From positions 23,675 to 87,674 of the forward strand of contig JAZNGM010000010.1 of the NCBI GenBank assembly GCA_045576455.1: 64,000 bases of DNA, read 5' to 3'. The position numbers and the translations under genes were made by a program. Below are positions 53,180-60,551 of the stretch, piece after piece; positions within the stretch are counted from its first letter, which is position 1, and every line of letters starts with the position of its first letter. The notes below the pieces were generated by a model. The model made no database searches. It was not told the origin of the DNA and saw only the letters and a program-made list of their open reading frames with translations. This stretch comes from RGIG4034 sp045576455 (GTDB lineage: Bacteria > Bacillota > Clostridia > Lachnospirales > Lachnospiraceae).

Positions 53180-54061
53180 ATGCGGACAGAAAAAGAGATT
53201 ATTAATAATATTTTAGATGTTGCAACAAAAGATAATAATGTCAGTGCAGTAATTCGAACAGATTTATTACCCGTAAGGGAATATTTATATACATATAATT
53301 TTTATTTCATAGTTAAGGATGTGGAAAAATATAGTAATGACGATGTTTTTGTAAAATGTTTTGGTGAAAGAATTTTGTTGTACAGGGGAGATAAAAATTA
53401 TCCGGATATGTTCCCAAATACAAAAGCACATTTGATGGTATACCGTGATGGTGTGACGATTGTTATTAATGTGATTGATAAAGACACGTTTCTTTGTAAG
53501 TATAATGGTGAGCTTGCATATGAAAATGTTTGGATGAGTGATACTTTTAAAATAATTCTGGATAAAGATGATATGCTACCGGAAATTGAACGTTTAGAAG
53601 AAAAGCAAACACTTTTTACCCATAAGCCCTTAGAAACAGAGTTTTTAGGTACATGCGATGAATTTTGGTGGGTGTTGAAAACATTTGCAGAATATACACT
53701 AAGGGAAGAACTGCCGTCGGCAATGTTCTATCTTAATGTTGCGGTTCGTGATATGCTGAATAAAATGTTACGTTGGCATATATATTTGCAGGCAGGGCGG
53801 CCAGTAGAAATCGGAATCCTTGACAGCAATTTTGAAAAACTGTTGGAACAGGAGTATTTTCAAATCTATAAGAAAACATATCCGGATGCTAATTATGAAA
53901 GCATATGGGAGGCTTACGGTGCCGTAGTGGAACTCTGGGGCAAGGTGGGGCAAACAGTGGCAAAACAATGTGGCTACCATTACCCCGTTGAAACAGAAAA
54001 GGATATGTTGCATTTTATTAAGCAGTTGAGGGAACTGAAGAATCAGAGATATCCCGGATAG
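53180..54061 (+). CDS. ANT(6)-family aminoglycoside adenylyltransferase homologue lacking catalytic aspartates
   Basis: 293 residues from ATG 53180 (TTGGAGG site). The order MRTEKEIINNILDVA, FGERILLY, TCDEFWWV, AVRDMLNKMLRWHI and SIWEAYGAVVELW follows streptomycin 6-adenylyltransferases along the full length. The catalytic elements do not: the GSR...DYD region of active enzymes reads VIRTD...YNFYFIV (about residues 24-45), and the RID strand reads VTIVINV (about 92-98). So all three metal-binding Asp positions appear lost although the frame is intact. It may be a pseudoenzyme; resistance should not be assumed. Confidence 0.8.
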   Translation: MRTEKEIINNILDVATKDNNVSAVIRTDLLPVREYLYTYNFYFIVKDVEKYSNDDVFVKCFGERILLYRGDKNYPDMFPNTKAHLMVYRDGVTIVINVIDKDTFLCKYNGELAYENVWMSDTFKIILDKDDMLPEIERLEEKQTLFTHKPLETEFLGTCDEFWWVLKTFAEYTLREELPSAMFYLNVAVRDMLNKMLRWHIYLQAGRPVEIGILDSNFEKLLEQEYFQIYKKTYPDANYESIWEAYGAVVELWGKVGQTVAKQCGYHYPVETEKDMLHFIKQLRELKNQRYPG

Positions 54062-54113
54062 TGTTACCGGATTTATATCGTTAGTCGGGCGGATACAACA
54101 ATGAGGAGGAATT

Positions 54114-54767
54114 ATGGATATAAAACTGGTCATATTTGATTTTGATGGAACTATAATGGATACACGAAAAGCAATTGTAATTGCAAAACAAGAAACCATG
54201 CGACAGATGGGACTTCCGGTTGCAGATGAGCAAACTTGTGCAAAAACTATTGGATTATCTTCCAAGATGGGATTTAAGCATATTTATCCGGAACTGACAG
54301 AAGAAAGGTTGGATATGTGTGTGCAAAATTACAGAAAGAATTTTGATGATATAAAAGAAAAGGTGCCTCCAACATTATTTACCGATGTGGTAGATACATT
54401 GAATAAGTTAAAAAATAAGGGAATTGTTTGTACAATTGCTACTTCAAGAAACGGGAAGTCTCTTAGAGAATTTCTTGATAAGATGAATATTACCGCTTTT
54501 TTCACTTATCTGGTAGCAGCGGAAGATACAACATTATTGAAACCCAATGCAGAACCTGTTATTAAGACATTGAATGATTTATCATATAATACAGAACAGA
54601 CACTTGTTGTTGGAGATATGCCAATGGATATTCTTATGGGAAAAAATGCAGGTGTTTATACATGCGGTGTGACATATGGCAATTCCGATAAGGACAGTTT
54701 GTTAGAGGCAGGAGCAGACTTTATAATTGATGGTATAAATGAATTGCTTGATGTTTTATCAATGTAA
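54114..54767 (+). CDS. HAD-superfamily hydrolase (phosphoglycolate phosphatase-like)
   Basis: 217 residues. Motif I is FDFDGTIMDT (nucleophile Asp), motif II TIATSRN, motif III includes LLKPN, and motif IV is VVGDMPMDILMG. The cap is of the alpha-helical C1 type between motifs I and II. It dephosphorylates a small phosphorylated metabolite; the substrate is unknown. An AGGAGGA site precedes the ATG. Confidence 0.88.
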   Translation: MDIKLVIFDFDGTIMDTRKAIVIAKQETMRQMGLPVADEQTCAKTIGLSSKMGFKHIYPELTEERLDMCVQNYRKNFDDIKEKVPPTLFTDVVDTLNKLKNKGIVCTIATSRNGKSLREFLDKMNITAFFTYLVAAEDTTLLKPNAEPVIKTLNDLSYNTEQTLVVGDMPMDILMGKNAGVYTCGVTYGNSDKDSLLEAGADFIIDGINELLDVLSM

Positions 54768-54897
54768 AGAAAAATATAATGTGTGTGAATGACTCGATTG
54801 CGCCTATATTAAATTCAGCCGGCTTATCTGATAAAAAGGATGGTGAAAACTAGTATGGGTAGAATGAAGAAAATAAGAACTTAATGGAGCAAAAATA

Positions 54898-55395
54898 ATG
54901 GAAAAACATATCATATTGATTAATGGTTCCTCAAGTAGTGGAAAATCTACGTTGGCCAAGGCATTACAAGCGTTAATAGAGGATAAAAGAAATGAAAGAT
55001 ATGAAATTGTGTCTATTGATGATTTTCTTAAGATGACAACAGAAGATGTAATATATGAAGATGATGTGTTTGAAATTTCAGGTTCTCTATGTGAAAAAGT
55101 ATTGCAAGTTTTTAAGGGAAATCAAGGTGTGATTATTGACCATGTGGTTACCAGTGAGCGGATTTTTGAACAATTAAAAGAGAAGGTACGTCCCAATCGT
55201 TTGTACATGATACGTGTAACATGTCCTTTGGAGATATTACGAAAAAGAGAGCTGGAACGAAAGGATAGATGTTTGGGTTCTGCCGAAGCGTCGTATACAT
55301 ATTTGTTTCCTAAAGAGGGATATGACTTAACAGTAGATACTCATTTTATGACATTGTTAGAATGTGCTAATCAGATTATTGATAAGATATTTTAG
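54898..55395 (+). CDS. Chloramphenicol phosphotransferase-like P-loop kinase
   Basis: 165 residues. Walker A is INGSSSSGKSTLAKAL at the N-terminus. SIDDFLKM in the position of the catalytic Asp, IDHVV, and RVTCPLEILRKRELERKDR (substrate/lid region) follow the CPT family pattern. The family phosphorylates chloramphenicol in Streptomyces, but many members have unknown substrates. It is followed directly by repeat R2 and a terminator. Confidence 0.7.
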   Translation: MEKHIILINGSSSSGKSTLAKALQALIEDKRNERYEIVSIDDFLKMTTEDVIYEDDVFEISGSLCEKVLQVFKGNQGVIIDHVVTSERIFEQLKEKVRPNRLYMIRVTCPLEILRKRELERKDRCLGSAEASYTYLFPKEGYDLTVDTHFMTLLECANQIIDKIF

Positions 55396-55404
55396 GTTTA
55401 TAAT

Positions 55405-55445
55405 TTCCAATTGTATGGGCGTGAGAGATATATAAATATGAATTT
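55405..55445 (+). repeat. R2 repeat element, short copy
   Basis: TTCCAATTGTATGGGC plus AAATATGAATTTTATG-like end: it matches both ends of the longer R2 copies at 58936 and 61445 with the middle deleted. It starts ten bases after the CPT-like gene stop. Confidence 0.6.
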
Positions 55446-55454
55446 TATGTTGTG

Positions 55455-55492
55455 AAAAAAGATGTCTATTAACTTAGATGTCTTTTTTGTTA
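55455..55492 (+). terminator. Terminator after the CPT-like gene
   Basis: AAAAAAGATGTCTA (55455-55468) pairs with TAGATGTCTTTTTT (55475-55488) with two G-U pairs and a six-base loop. The right arm supplies the T-tract. Confidence 0.85.
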
Positions 55493-55548
55493 TTGAATCA
55501 ATTTTTTAAAGATAATAGTGTTATTTTGGTATCAAATAATAAAATAGG

Positions 55549-55578
55549 TTGAATTTATCCTAGAAAAAGTGATATACT
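55549..55578 (+). promoter_or_regulatory. Promoter of the Phd-Doc operon
   Basis: TTGAAT (55549-55554), 18-bp spacer, TATACT (55573-55578), 29 bp before the antitoxin start. Phd-type antitoxins normally repress such promoters. Confidence 0.6.
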
Positions 55579-55606
55579 AACTATATAAGATTTAGGAGGT
55601 GTTCAC

Positions 55607-55849
55607 ATGACAATAGATACTAATACAATGATTTCAATTACAGAAGCAAACCAGAACTTTTCAAAAGTTGCAAGATTAGTAGATGAGCTTGGTTCAGTTG
55701 TTATACTTAAGAATAATGCCCCAAGATATTTGGTAATCGATTTTAGCAAAGCGGATGAAAGTGCGGTAGCTAAAGATGAGGATGTACTTGAGCTTTCAAA
55801 GAGATTGCTTGCACAGAATAAGGAGGCTTACGAGGTGCTTGCTAAATGA
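55607..55849 (+). CDS. Phd/YefM family antitoxin
   Basis: 80 residues. The N-terminal MISITEANQNFSKVARLVDELGSVVILKNNAPRYLVID pattern (shown in pieces) is the Phd/YefM DNA-binding dimerisation domain; the C-terminal helix would neutralise the toxin. An AGGAGGT site lies at 55594-55600. Its stop overlaps the toxin start by 4 bp, the usual toxin-antitoxin arrangement. Expected to autorepress with its toxin. Confidence 0.9.
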   Translation: MTIDTNTMISITEANQNFSKVARLVDELGSVVILKNNAPRYLVIDFSKADESAVAKDEDVLELSKRLLAQNKEAYEVLAK

Positions 55850-56223
55850 AAAGACTGAGTAAAGAGCAGATTTTAATGCTCCATTCACAGCTTATCGAAC
55901 AGACTGGCGGAATTGATGGTGTAAGAGATTTTAATTTATTGGAATCAGCTATTGAGACTCCATTTCAAGTATTTGCCGGAGAAGAATTGTATCCAACGAT
56001 ACAAGCAAAAGGTACACGTCTTGGATATGGTTTGATTAAAAACCATTGTATGTTGGATGGGAACAAGCGTATGGGAGCGCATGCCATGCTTGTTTTCTTC
56101 GCATTGAATGGTATTGAATTACAATATACACAAAAAGAACTGCATGAAATGGTTCTTGCAGTAGCAGATGGTAGTTTGGAATATGAAGCTATGCTTAGGT
56201 GGGTATTGGAACATCAAGTGTAA
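55846..56223 (+). CDS. Doc-type toxin (Fic/Doc family)
   Basis: 125 residues. The catalytic motif reads NHCMLDGNKRMGAHAM (His67, Gly72, Asn73, Lys74, Arg75). This fits the Doc pattern HxFxx(G/A)NKR apart from Met in place of the usual Phe. Doc toxins phosphorylate elongation factor Tu and stop translation. It is encoded directly after its Phd antitoxin with a 4-bp overlap and followed by repeat R1. Confidence 0.9.
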   Translation: MKRLSKEQILMLHSQLIEQTGGIDGVRDFNLLESAIETPFQVFAGEELYPTIQAKGTRLGYGLIKNHCMLDGNKRMGAHAMLVFFALNGIELQYTQKELHEMVLAVADGSLEYEAMLRWVLEHQV

Positions 56224-56236
56224 TTTTTTTATATTG

Positions 56237-56272
56237 CGTGTATTCAGCTTTTGTACAGAGTCTGAATGCACG
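56237..56272 (+). repeat. R1 hairpin repeat, copy a (after doc)
   Basis: Stem CGTGTATTCAG (56237-56247) / CTGAATGCACG (56262-56272), 11 bp with one G-T pair. The loop CTTTTGTACAGAGT matches the loop of the other R1 copies. The AAATTTGAATTT core is degenerate here (ATTTGATGTTT, about 56279). Confidence 0.75.
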
Positions 56273-56386
56273 TGATTATTTGATGTTTACGCATTGTTGA
56301 TATTGAAGTAGCTGAAGAAATACAAGGGTGAAAAAGAAATACAGAATACTTTCTTCCAACGGAATAGATGAAAACTATATGTAAAT

Positions 56387-56425
56387 ATGAATGGGCATGC
56401 TGAATATTGTATGATAAAAAAGTAA
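56387..56425 (+). pseudogene. C-terminal remnant of a GNAT acetyltransferase gene
   Basis: A short frame ends in HAEYCMIKK and stop. It shares the string GCTGAATATTGTATGAT with the C-terminus of the GNAT gene at 51965-52624 (YAEYCMIL). Nothing upstream restores a longer frame, so this is a decayed gene tail. It is followed by an R2 copy, as intact genes here are. The rest of 56273-56440 shows nothing recognisable. Confidence 0.5.
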
Positions 56426-56439
56426 ATAAGATTTAAATC

Positions 56440-56475
56440 GAGCGATGGAAATTGAACGGATGCTAGAGTTATGGG
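56440..56475 (+). repeat. R2 repeat element, degenerate partial copy
   Basis: GAGCGATG-AATTGAACG-TATGGG, 36 bp, aligns without gaps to 58961-58996 of the long R2 copy. It sits between the GNAT remnant and the HAD_SAK gene. Confidence 0.6.
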
Positions 56476-56486
56476 GGTGTAATATA

Positions 56487-56984
56487 ATGATAAAAGTTAT
56501 TTTTTTAGATATAGATGGAGTGCTTAATTCAAGTTTTTGGAATGATAACCATCAAAGAGAAATTAGCGAGGGAATCTTAATTGATGAAGAAAAAGTTAAA
56601 ATACTGGCACTATTGGTAAAAAGGACAAACGCGAAAATAGTTCTTCATTCCGGATGGCGCATTTGGTTTGATTCAAAATTAAAACCACTTCGAACAGAGG
56701 CAGCTAGATTGCTTGATATATTTGCAAAAGAAGGACTGTCCATAGATGGATTAACACCGGATTTAACTACTGAAGAGATAAGGAAAACTAAGAAGTTTAG
56801 TTTAGTAAAAGCTGAAGAAATTCTTTTGTGGTTAAAAAATAATACAGATGTTTCGGGGTGGGTAGTTCTTGATGATTTGGTTTTACATAATATGCAGATT
56901 GAAAAACATCAAATTATGCCGGACCAGACAATGGGTTTAACGCTTGAAGATGTTGAAAAAGCAGAACAGATTCTATTAAGCTAA
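56487..56984 (+). CDS. HAD-domain protein of the Swiss Army Knife RNA-repair-like family
   Basis: 165 residues from ATG 56487 (GGGGGTG site); an earlier in-frame ATG at 56445 lies within the R2 remnant. IFLDIDGVLNSSFW is HAD motif I, VLHSGWRIWF is motif II with the Ser-Gly-Trp typical of HAD_SAK proteins, and WVVLDDLVLHNM is the C-terminal acidic motif. The biochemical role is unproven; the family name comes from domain fusions with RNA-repair enzymes. Confidence 0.75.
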   Translation: MIKVIFLDIDGVLNSSFWNDNHQREISEGILIDEEKVKILALLVKRTNAKIVLHSGWRIWFDSKLKPLRTEAARLLDIFAKEGLSIDGLTPDLTTEEIRKTKKFSLVKAEEILLWLKNNTDVSGWVVLDDLVLHNMQIEKHQIMPDQTMGLTLEDVEKAEQILLS

Positions 56985-57019
56985 ACGCTATTATATATGG
57001 GGCAGAAGGGGCGTATGAA

Positions 57020-57415
57020 ATGATATACAAATATAATGAAACAGTATCAGTAAAAGCTTTATCCAACTTACGTGAAGCTGTAGGATGGAACAGAATGGAA
57101 AGAGAGTATGAAAACCCTTTGATGACATCATATTATCATATTGCTGTTTATGAAGAAGATGAACTGATTGGATATGTTGATTGTGTGTCGAATGGTGTTA
57201 CAGATGCTTACATACAAGATTTGATGGTTCATCCGGATTATCAAGGTAAAGGCGTTGGAACTGATTTAATGAATAAGATGATTACGCATTTGAAAGAAAA
57301 ACGCATATATATAATCTCTGTTGTTTTTGAAGAATGTTTAAAGCCGTTTTACGATAAATTTGGCTTTTGCCATATGCTTTGCGGACAGATGGAAACCTAT
57401 AGCAGCAATAACTAA
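57020..57415 (+). CDS. GNAT family N-acetyltransferase
   Basis: 131 residues, a minimal GNAT fold. YIQDLMVHPDYQGKGVGTDLMNKM is motif A with the Q/RxxGxG/A loop, and YDKFGFCHM is the motif B end. The substrate is unknown. It is followed 14 bp later by another GNAT gene. Confidence 0.85.
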   Translation: MIYKYNETVSVKALSNLREAVGWNRMEREYENPLMTSYYHIAVYEEDELIGYVDCVSNGVTDAYIQDLMVHPDYQGKGVGTDLMNKMITHLKEKRIYIISVVFEECLKPFYDKFGFCHMLCGQMETYSSNN

Positions 57416-57428
57416 ATGGGGGATTATT

Positions 57429-57914
57429 ATGATTAAATATTCTACACTAGAAAATGTCTCAAATGAGGTACTGTATAAAACAAACTTGAAAACTATGAGT
57501 GATAGACTAAAAAGTGAAGTTAACCTCGAGCGGTTTAGCGACATGTTAAGAGAACAAAATTATGACCCTACAATTTCTGTAGGTGCTTTTGATACAGAAA
57601 CCGGAGAATGTGTGAGCCTTGTTTTGAACAGTATATTAAAAGATAGGGAGAAAACGGCATACGATATTATTACATGTACGATTCCTGAATACCGGAGAAT
57701 GGGAATTGCAAGGACGATTTTTGAAAAAGTAAAAGTTTTACTGAAAGAGAAAGGCATCGAAATATATAAAACGGAAACAAAGAGGAGCAACACGATCGCT
57801 CAGAATATGTATCGTTCTTTAGGATTTGAAATTACGGAGGAAGTAGTAACAACCTTAAAAACACTAAATGGAAGCAGGGAAGTAGAACAATATGAGGTTG
57901 TTATGAAATTATAG
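57429..57914 (+). CDS. GNAT family N-acetyltransferase
   Basis: 161 residues from ATG 57429; the longer frame overlapping the previous gene is rejected in favour of the GGGGGATT site. YDIITCTIPEYRRMGIARTIFEKV is motif A and NTIAQNMYRSLGFEIT motif B. Probably co-transcribed with the preceding GNAT. Substrate unknown. Confidence 0.85.
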   Translation: MIKYSTLENVSNEVLYKTNLKTMSDRLKSEVNLERFSDMLREQNYDPTISVGAFDTETGECVSLVLNSILKDREKTAYDIITCTIPEYRRMGIARTIFEKVKVLLKEKGIEIYKTETKRSNTIAQNMYRSLGFEITEEVVTTLKTLNGSREVEQYEVVMKL

Positions 57915-58005
57915 TTAAACTTTATTGCGTTTTAGTGGGTAAAGTACAAGAAGAGCATAAAAAATTTAGTTTGCTAGAGCGATAACTTAAAATTTGGTTG
58001 TTATA

Positions 58006-58297
58006 CGGCTTGTATTTTAGTTTTTTGGAATATAATCGTAAGTATTAAGTTAGATTTCGGCTTGTTTTGAGATTTTGATTATTCAGCCGTAATATTCTGA
58101 ATGATTTTCGGCTTGTTTCAGAGATTTGCAACGGTAGCCGTAAATGCAATATGGCATTTACGGTTGAGATAGTTGTTTTTTTAAAAGTAGCCGAAAAATA
58201 CCAGAAAAAAGACGGCTAGCTTTTAAATAATGACAAATTGAGCCGAAAAACATAAAAATATATACGGCTATATTGATGAAAACGCATATTTGACCGT
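58006..58297 (+). repeat. Phased CGGCT/AGCCG motif array with central palindrome (non-coding)
   Basis: This fills most of the 475-bp gap before the kinase gene. CGGCTTG occurs at 58006, 58058 and 58109; AGCCGTAA at 58085 and 58136, with a weak copy at 58034. These give three direct units of 51-52 bp. Then AGCCGAAAA at 58189 and 58241 and CGGCT at 58213 and 58265 give two units of 52 bp in the opposite orientation. Between them CCGTAAATGC (58138-58147) pairs perfectly with GCATTTACGG (58154-58163). No open frame crosses it. Function unknown. Confidence 0.8.
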
Positions 58298-58320
58298 AAA
58301 TTACAAATTGATTGTGAAGA

Positions 58321-58382
58321 GTGAAGAAACTTTCAGGCTTCTGGCGAGTCTGAAAACATTCATGAATTTGAATTTAACGAGG
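58321..58382 (+). repeat. R1 hairpin repeat, copy b, with AATTTGAATTT core
   Basis: Inner stem TTTCAG (58331-58336) / CTGAAA (58350-58355), loop GCTTCTGGCGAGT, outer stem GTGAA (58321-58325) / TTCAT (58359-58363). It then runs into GAATTTGAATTTAACGAGG, whose end is the ribosome site of the next gene. Confidence 0.8.
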
Positions 58383-58389
58383 TGAGAAA

Positions 58390-58935
58390 ATGGCAACTGG
58401 CATTATGATAATGGGTTCTTCGGGAGCTGGAAAAACTACTCTTGGAAATTTGGTAGCCAATGAATTAGGATATACTTTTGTGGACATTGATGAATATATA
58501 TGGCGTAAGAATACAGAAATTCCTTTTTCTGCAATGTATTCCAAAGTTGAAAAAATCAGTCGGTTACAAGAAGCAATATCAAATTGTGAGCATTTTGTAA
58601 TGGCAGGGTCTATGGATTCATTTCACGAGTATTTTGACCCTTATTTTGAATTGGTTGTTCATCTTCATACAGATGCACAAATTCGTGTAAAGCGTGTGCA
58701 TGAGCGAGAACTAGGGTGGTTTGGAGAACGCGTCTTAGAAGGTGGAGATATGTATGAAGAACATCAAAAAATGTTAAATGGTATTGCTGGATATGACTAT
58801 GGAATTGGTGGTTGTACGTTACAGCAACATGAGAATTGGATGAAATCCCTTAAATGTAAAGTAATACAATTAGATGGTTCAGATACATTAGAGAAGAATT
58901 TAAGTATTATTATTGATACATATAAAGAGCGATAA
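58390..58935 (+). CDS. P-loop kinase/AAA family small-molecule kinase
   Basis: 181 residues. Walker A is MGSSGAGKTTLGNLVANEL; VDIDEYIWRK follows as in shikimate- and gluconate-kinase-like proteins, and RVHERELGWFGERVL may be the lid. The substrate is unknown. Its ribosome site is the end of R1b. The stop codon is followed without a gap by R2 copy a. Confidence 0.8.
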   Translation: MATGIMIMGSSGAGKTTLGNLVANELGYTFVDIDEYIWRKNTEIPFSAMYSKVEKISRLQEAISNCEHFVMAGSMDSFHEYFDPYFELVVHLHTDAQIRVKRVHERELGWFGERVLEGGDMYEEHQKMLNGIAGYDYGIGGCTLQQHENWMKSLKCKVIQLDGSDTLEKNLSIIIDTYKER

Positions 58936-59022
58936 CTTCCAATTGAGCGAGCTCTTTTGCGAGCGATGACAATTGAACGAAGTTCACTTGTATGGGCAAG
59001 AAAGATAAACAAATTTGAATTT
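58936..59022 (+). repeat. R2 repeat element, full copy a
   Basis: 87 bp starting directly after the kinase stop codon and ending AAATTTGAATTT. Its last 58 bases (58965-59022) match the inverted copy at 61445-61533 with a single mismatch. It contains the palindromic AATTGAAC-GAA-GTTCACTT. Confidence 0.95.
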
Positions 59023-59069
59023 GTAGGTTGGATTGCTATATCCGAATTATGTTAAGGAGTGGTTAGAAA

Positions 59070-59741
59070 ATGAATATAAAAGAACAATTCAATTTTGTGG
59101 CACAAGAATATGATGCTAATCGAAAGAAATTTATACCTTGTTTTGATGATTATTATGAAAATACAACAAAGTTTATTGTTTCGAATATTGATAAACCAAA
59201 ACGAGTTTTAGATTTGGGAGCTGGAACAGGATTATTGTCTTATTTTTGGTATCAACAGTGTTCATCAGCGGAATATGTATTAGTTGATATAGCAGATGAA
59301 ATGTTGAATGTTGCTCGTAAGAGATTTGCGGGTATAGAAAGCATATCTTATGAAGTGCTGGATTATTCCAAAGGACTTCCGAATGGAGAATTTGATGTGA
59401 TAGTTTCTGCTTTGTCAATTCATCACTTAGAGAACGAGGATAAGCAAAAACTATTTGCACAAATTTATGATAAATTACCGAGTGGTGGGGTATTTGTAAA
59501 TTATGACCAGTTTTGTGCTGGAAAGGATGAAATGAATAAATGGTTTAATTTTTATTGGGAAGGGCAATTAGCAAAGAGCGGATTAACCGAACATGATATA
59601 GAATTGTGGAAAGAACGAAAAAAATTAGATAGAGAATGTTCTGTTGAGGAAGAAATTGAAATGCTTTGCATGAGTAAATTTCAGACTATTGAATGTGTGT
59701 ATTCTTGCCAGAAGTTTTCAGTAATTATTGCTATAAAATAG
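59070..59741 (+). CDS. Class I SAM-dependent methyltransferase
   Basis: 223 residues. Motif I is VLDLGAGTGLLSYFW, followed by YVLVDIADEML (motif II acidic residue), FDVIVSALSIHHLE (motif IV) and LPSGGVFVNYDQF. It resembles methyltransferase domain 25 proteins. The substrate is unknown. TAAGGAG is correctly spaced from the ATG. Confidence 0.88.
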   Translation: MNIKEQFNFVAQEYDANRKKFIPCFDDYYENTTKFIVSNIDKPKRVLDLGAGTGLLSYFWYQQCSSAEYVLVDIADEMLNVARKRFAGIESISYEVLDYSKGLPNGEFDVIVSALSIHHLENEDKQKLFAQIYDKLPSGGVFVNYDQFCAGKDEMNKWFNFYWEGQLAKSGLTEHDIELWKERKKLDRECSVEEEIEMLCMSKFQTIECVYSCQKFSVIIAIK

Positions 59742-59749
59742 ATTTTAGG

Positions 59750-59788
59750 TTATACATTGTAATTGCACAAATTTGAATTTAACGGAGA
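59750..59788 (+). repeat. Short cassette-boundary element with AAATTTGAATTT core
   Basis: Eight bases after the methyltransferase stop, TTATACATTGTAATTGCAC leads into AAATTTGAATTT (59769-59780) and the AACGGAGAG ribosome site of the next gene. The R1 hairpin and the R2 middle are absent. Confidence 0.65.
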
Positions 59789-59793
59789 GATGT

Positions 59794-60474
59794 ATGCTTA
59801 GAAAAGAAGTAATAAGAGAAAAAATATTAGGTCTTGGGGCTGATGTATGTGGATTCGGCGGATTAGAGCGTTTTTCAGAAGCACCGATAAATTTTCGCCC
59901 CATAGATTTATATCCAGATTGTAAATCGGTGATTGCAGTGGGAATAGCACTTCCAAAAGGCTTGCTTCGTGTTGAACCGAGACTGTTATACGGACATTTT
60001 AATGAAGATGTAGTACATAAGGTAGATGAAGTGGTTTTTTCGGCAGCAAAAATCATTGAGAAGGAGTATGATGGAATATGTGTACCAATTCCTTCAGATG
60101 GCCCTTATGAATATTGGGAAGAGAAAACTATGACTGGAAAAGGGTTATTGTCAATGAAACATGTGGCAGTAGCTTGTGGAATCGGTCAGATTGGAAAAAG
60201 TAGCTTGTTGCTTAATCCAGAATACGGAAACAGACTTGTACTAGGCGCTATTTTAACCAATGTGGATTTTGAAAGCGACCCAGTTTGTGAAAATATATGT
60301 ATTTCTGGATGTACAAAATGTATGGATTCCTGTCCTGTATTGGCGATACAAGATAATTCAGTTACGCAAAAGAAATGTAGACAGAATACATACGGCAAGA
60401 CAACAAGAGGATTTAATACTGTTGATTGTAATAAATGCAGAAGTGAATGTCCGATGCGTGATGGTATTCTTTGA
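59794..60474 (+). CDS. QueG-like iron-sulfur protein (epoxyqueuosine reductase family)
   Basis: 226 residues from ATG 59794 (GGAGAG site). The N-terminal part (GADVCGFGGLERF, YPDCKSVIAVGIALP, MTGKGLLSMKHVAVACGIGQIGKSSLL in pieces) matches the corrinoid-binding-like domain of epoxyqueuosine reductase-related proteins. The C-terminus has two 4Fe-4S motifs: CENICISGCTKCMDSCP, and DCNKCRSECP. It is much shorter than true QueG (about 380 residues) and lacks its HEAT domain, so queuosine synthesis should not be assumed. Confidence 0.8.
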   Translation: MLRKEVIREKILGLGADVCGFGGLERFSEAPINFRPIDLYPDCKSVIAVGIALPKGLLRVEPRLLYGHFNEDVVHKVDEVVFSAAKIIEKEYDGICVPIPSDGPYEYWEEKTMTGKGLLSMKHVAVACGIGQIGKSSLLLNPEYGNRLVLGAILTNVDFESDPVCENICISGCTKCMDSCPVLAIQDNSVTQKKCRQNTYGKTTRGFNTVDCNKCRSECPMRDGIL

Positions 60475-60489
60475 AAAATAGTAAGATAA

Positions 60490-60543
60490 CTTTCAGTCTT
60501 GTGGGGAGATTGAAAGCAACTGAAGATTTGAATTTGACGGAGG
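60490..60543 (+). repeat. R1 hairpin repeat, copy c, with core
   Basis: CTTTCAG (60490-60496) / TTGAAAG (60110+ region, 60110 offset corrected: 60510-60516) with a TCTTGTGGGGAGA-type loop, then AGATTTGAATTTGACGGAGG (60524-60543), which ends as the ribosome site of the next gene. Confidence 0.8.
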
Positions 60544-60551
60544 ATTTTTAT

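Noticed and set aside
53180..55395. Calling this stretch an antibiotic-resistance island
   Set aside because: The ANT(6) homologue lacks catalytic residues and the CPT-like kinase has an unknown substrate, so resistance is not supported.
60471..60551. N-terminal extension of the methyltransferase at 60552
   Set aside because: The extension is translated R1 repeat; the GGAGG just before 60552 marks the true start.
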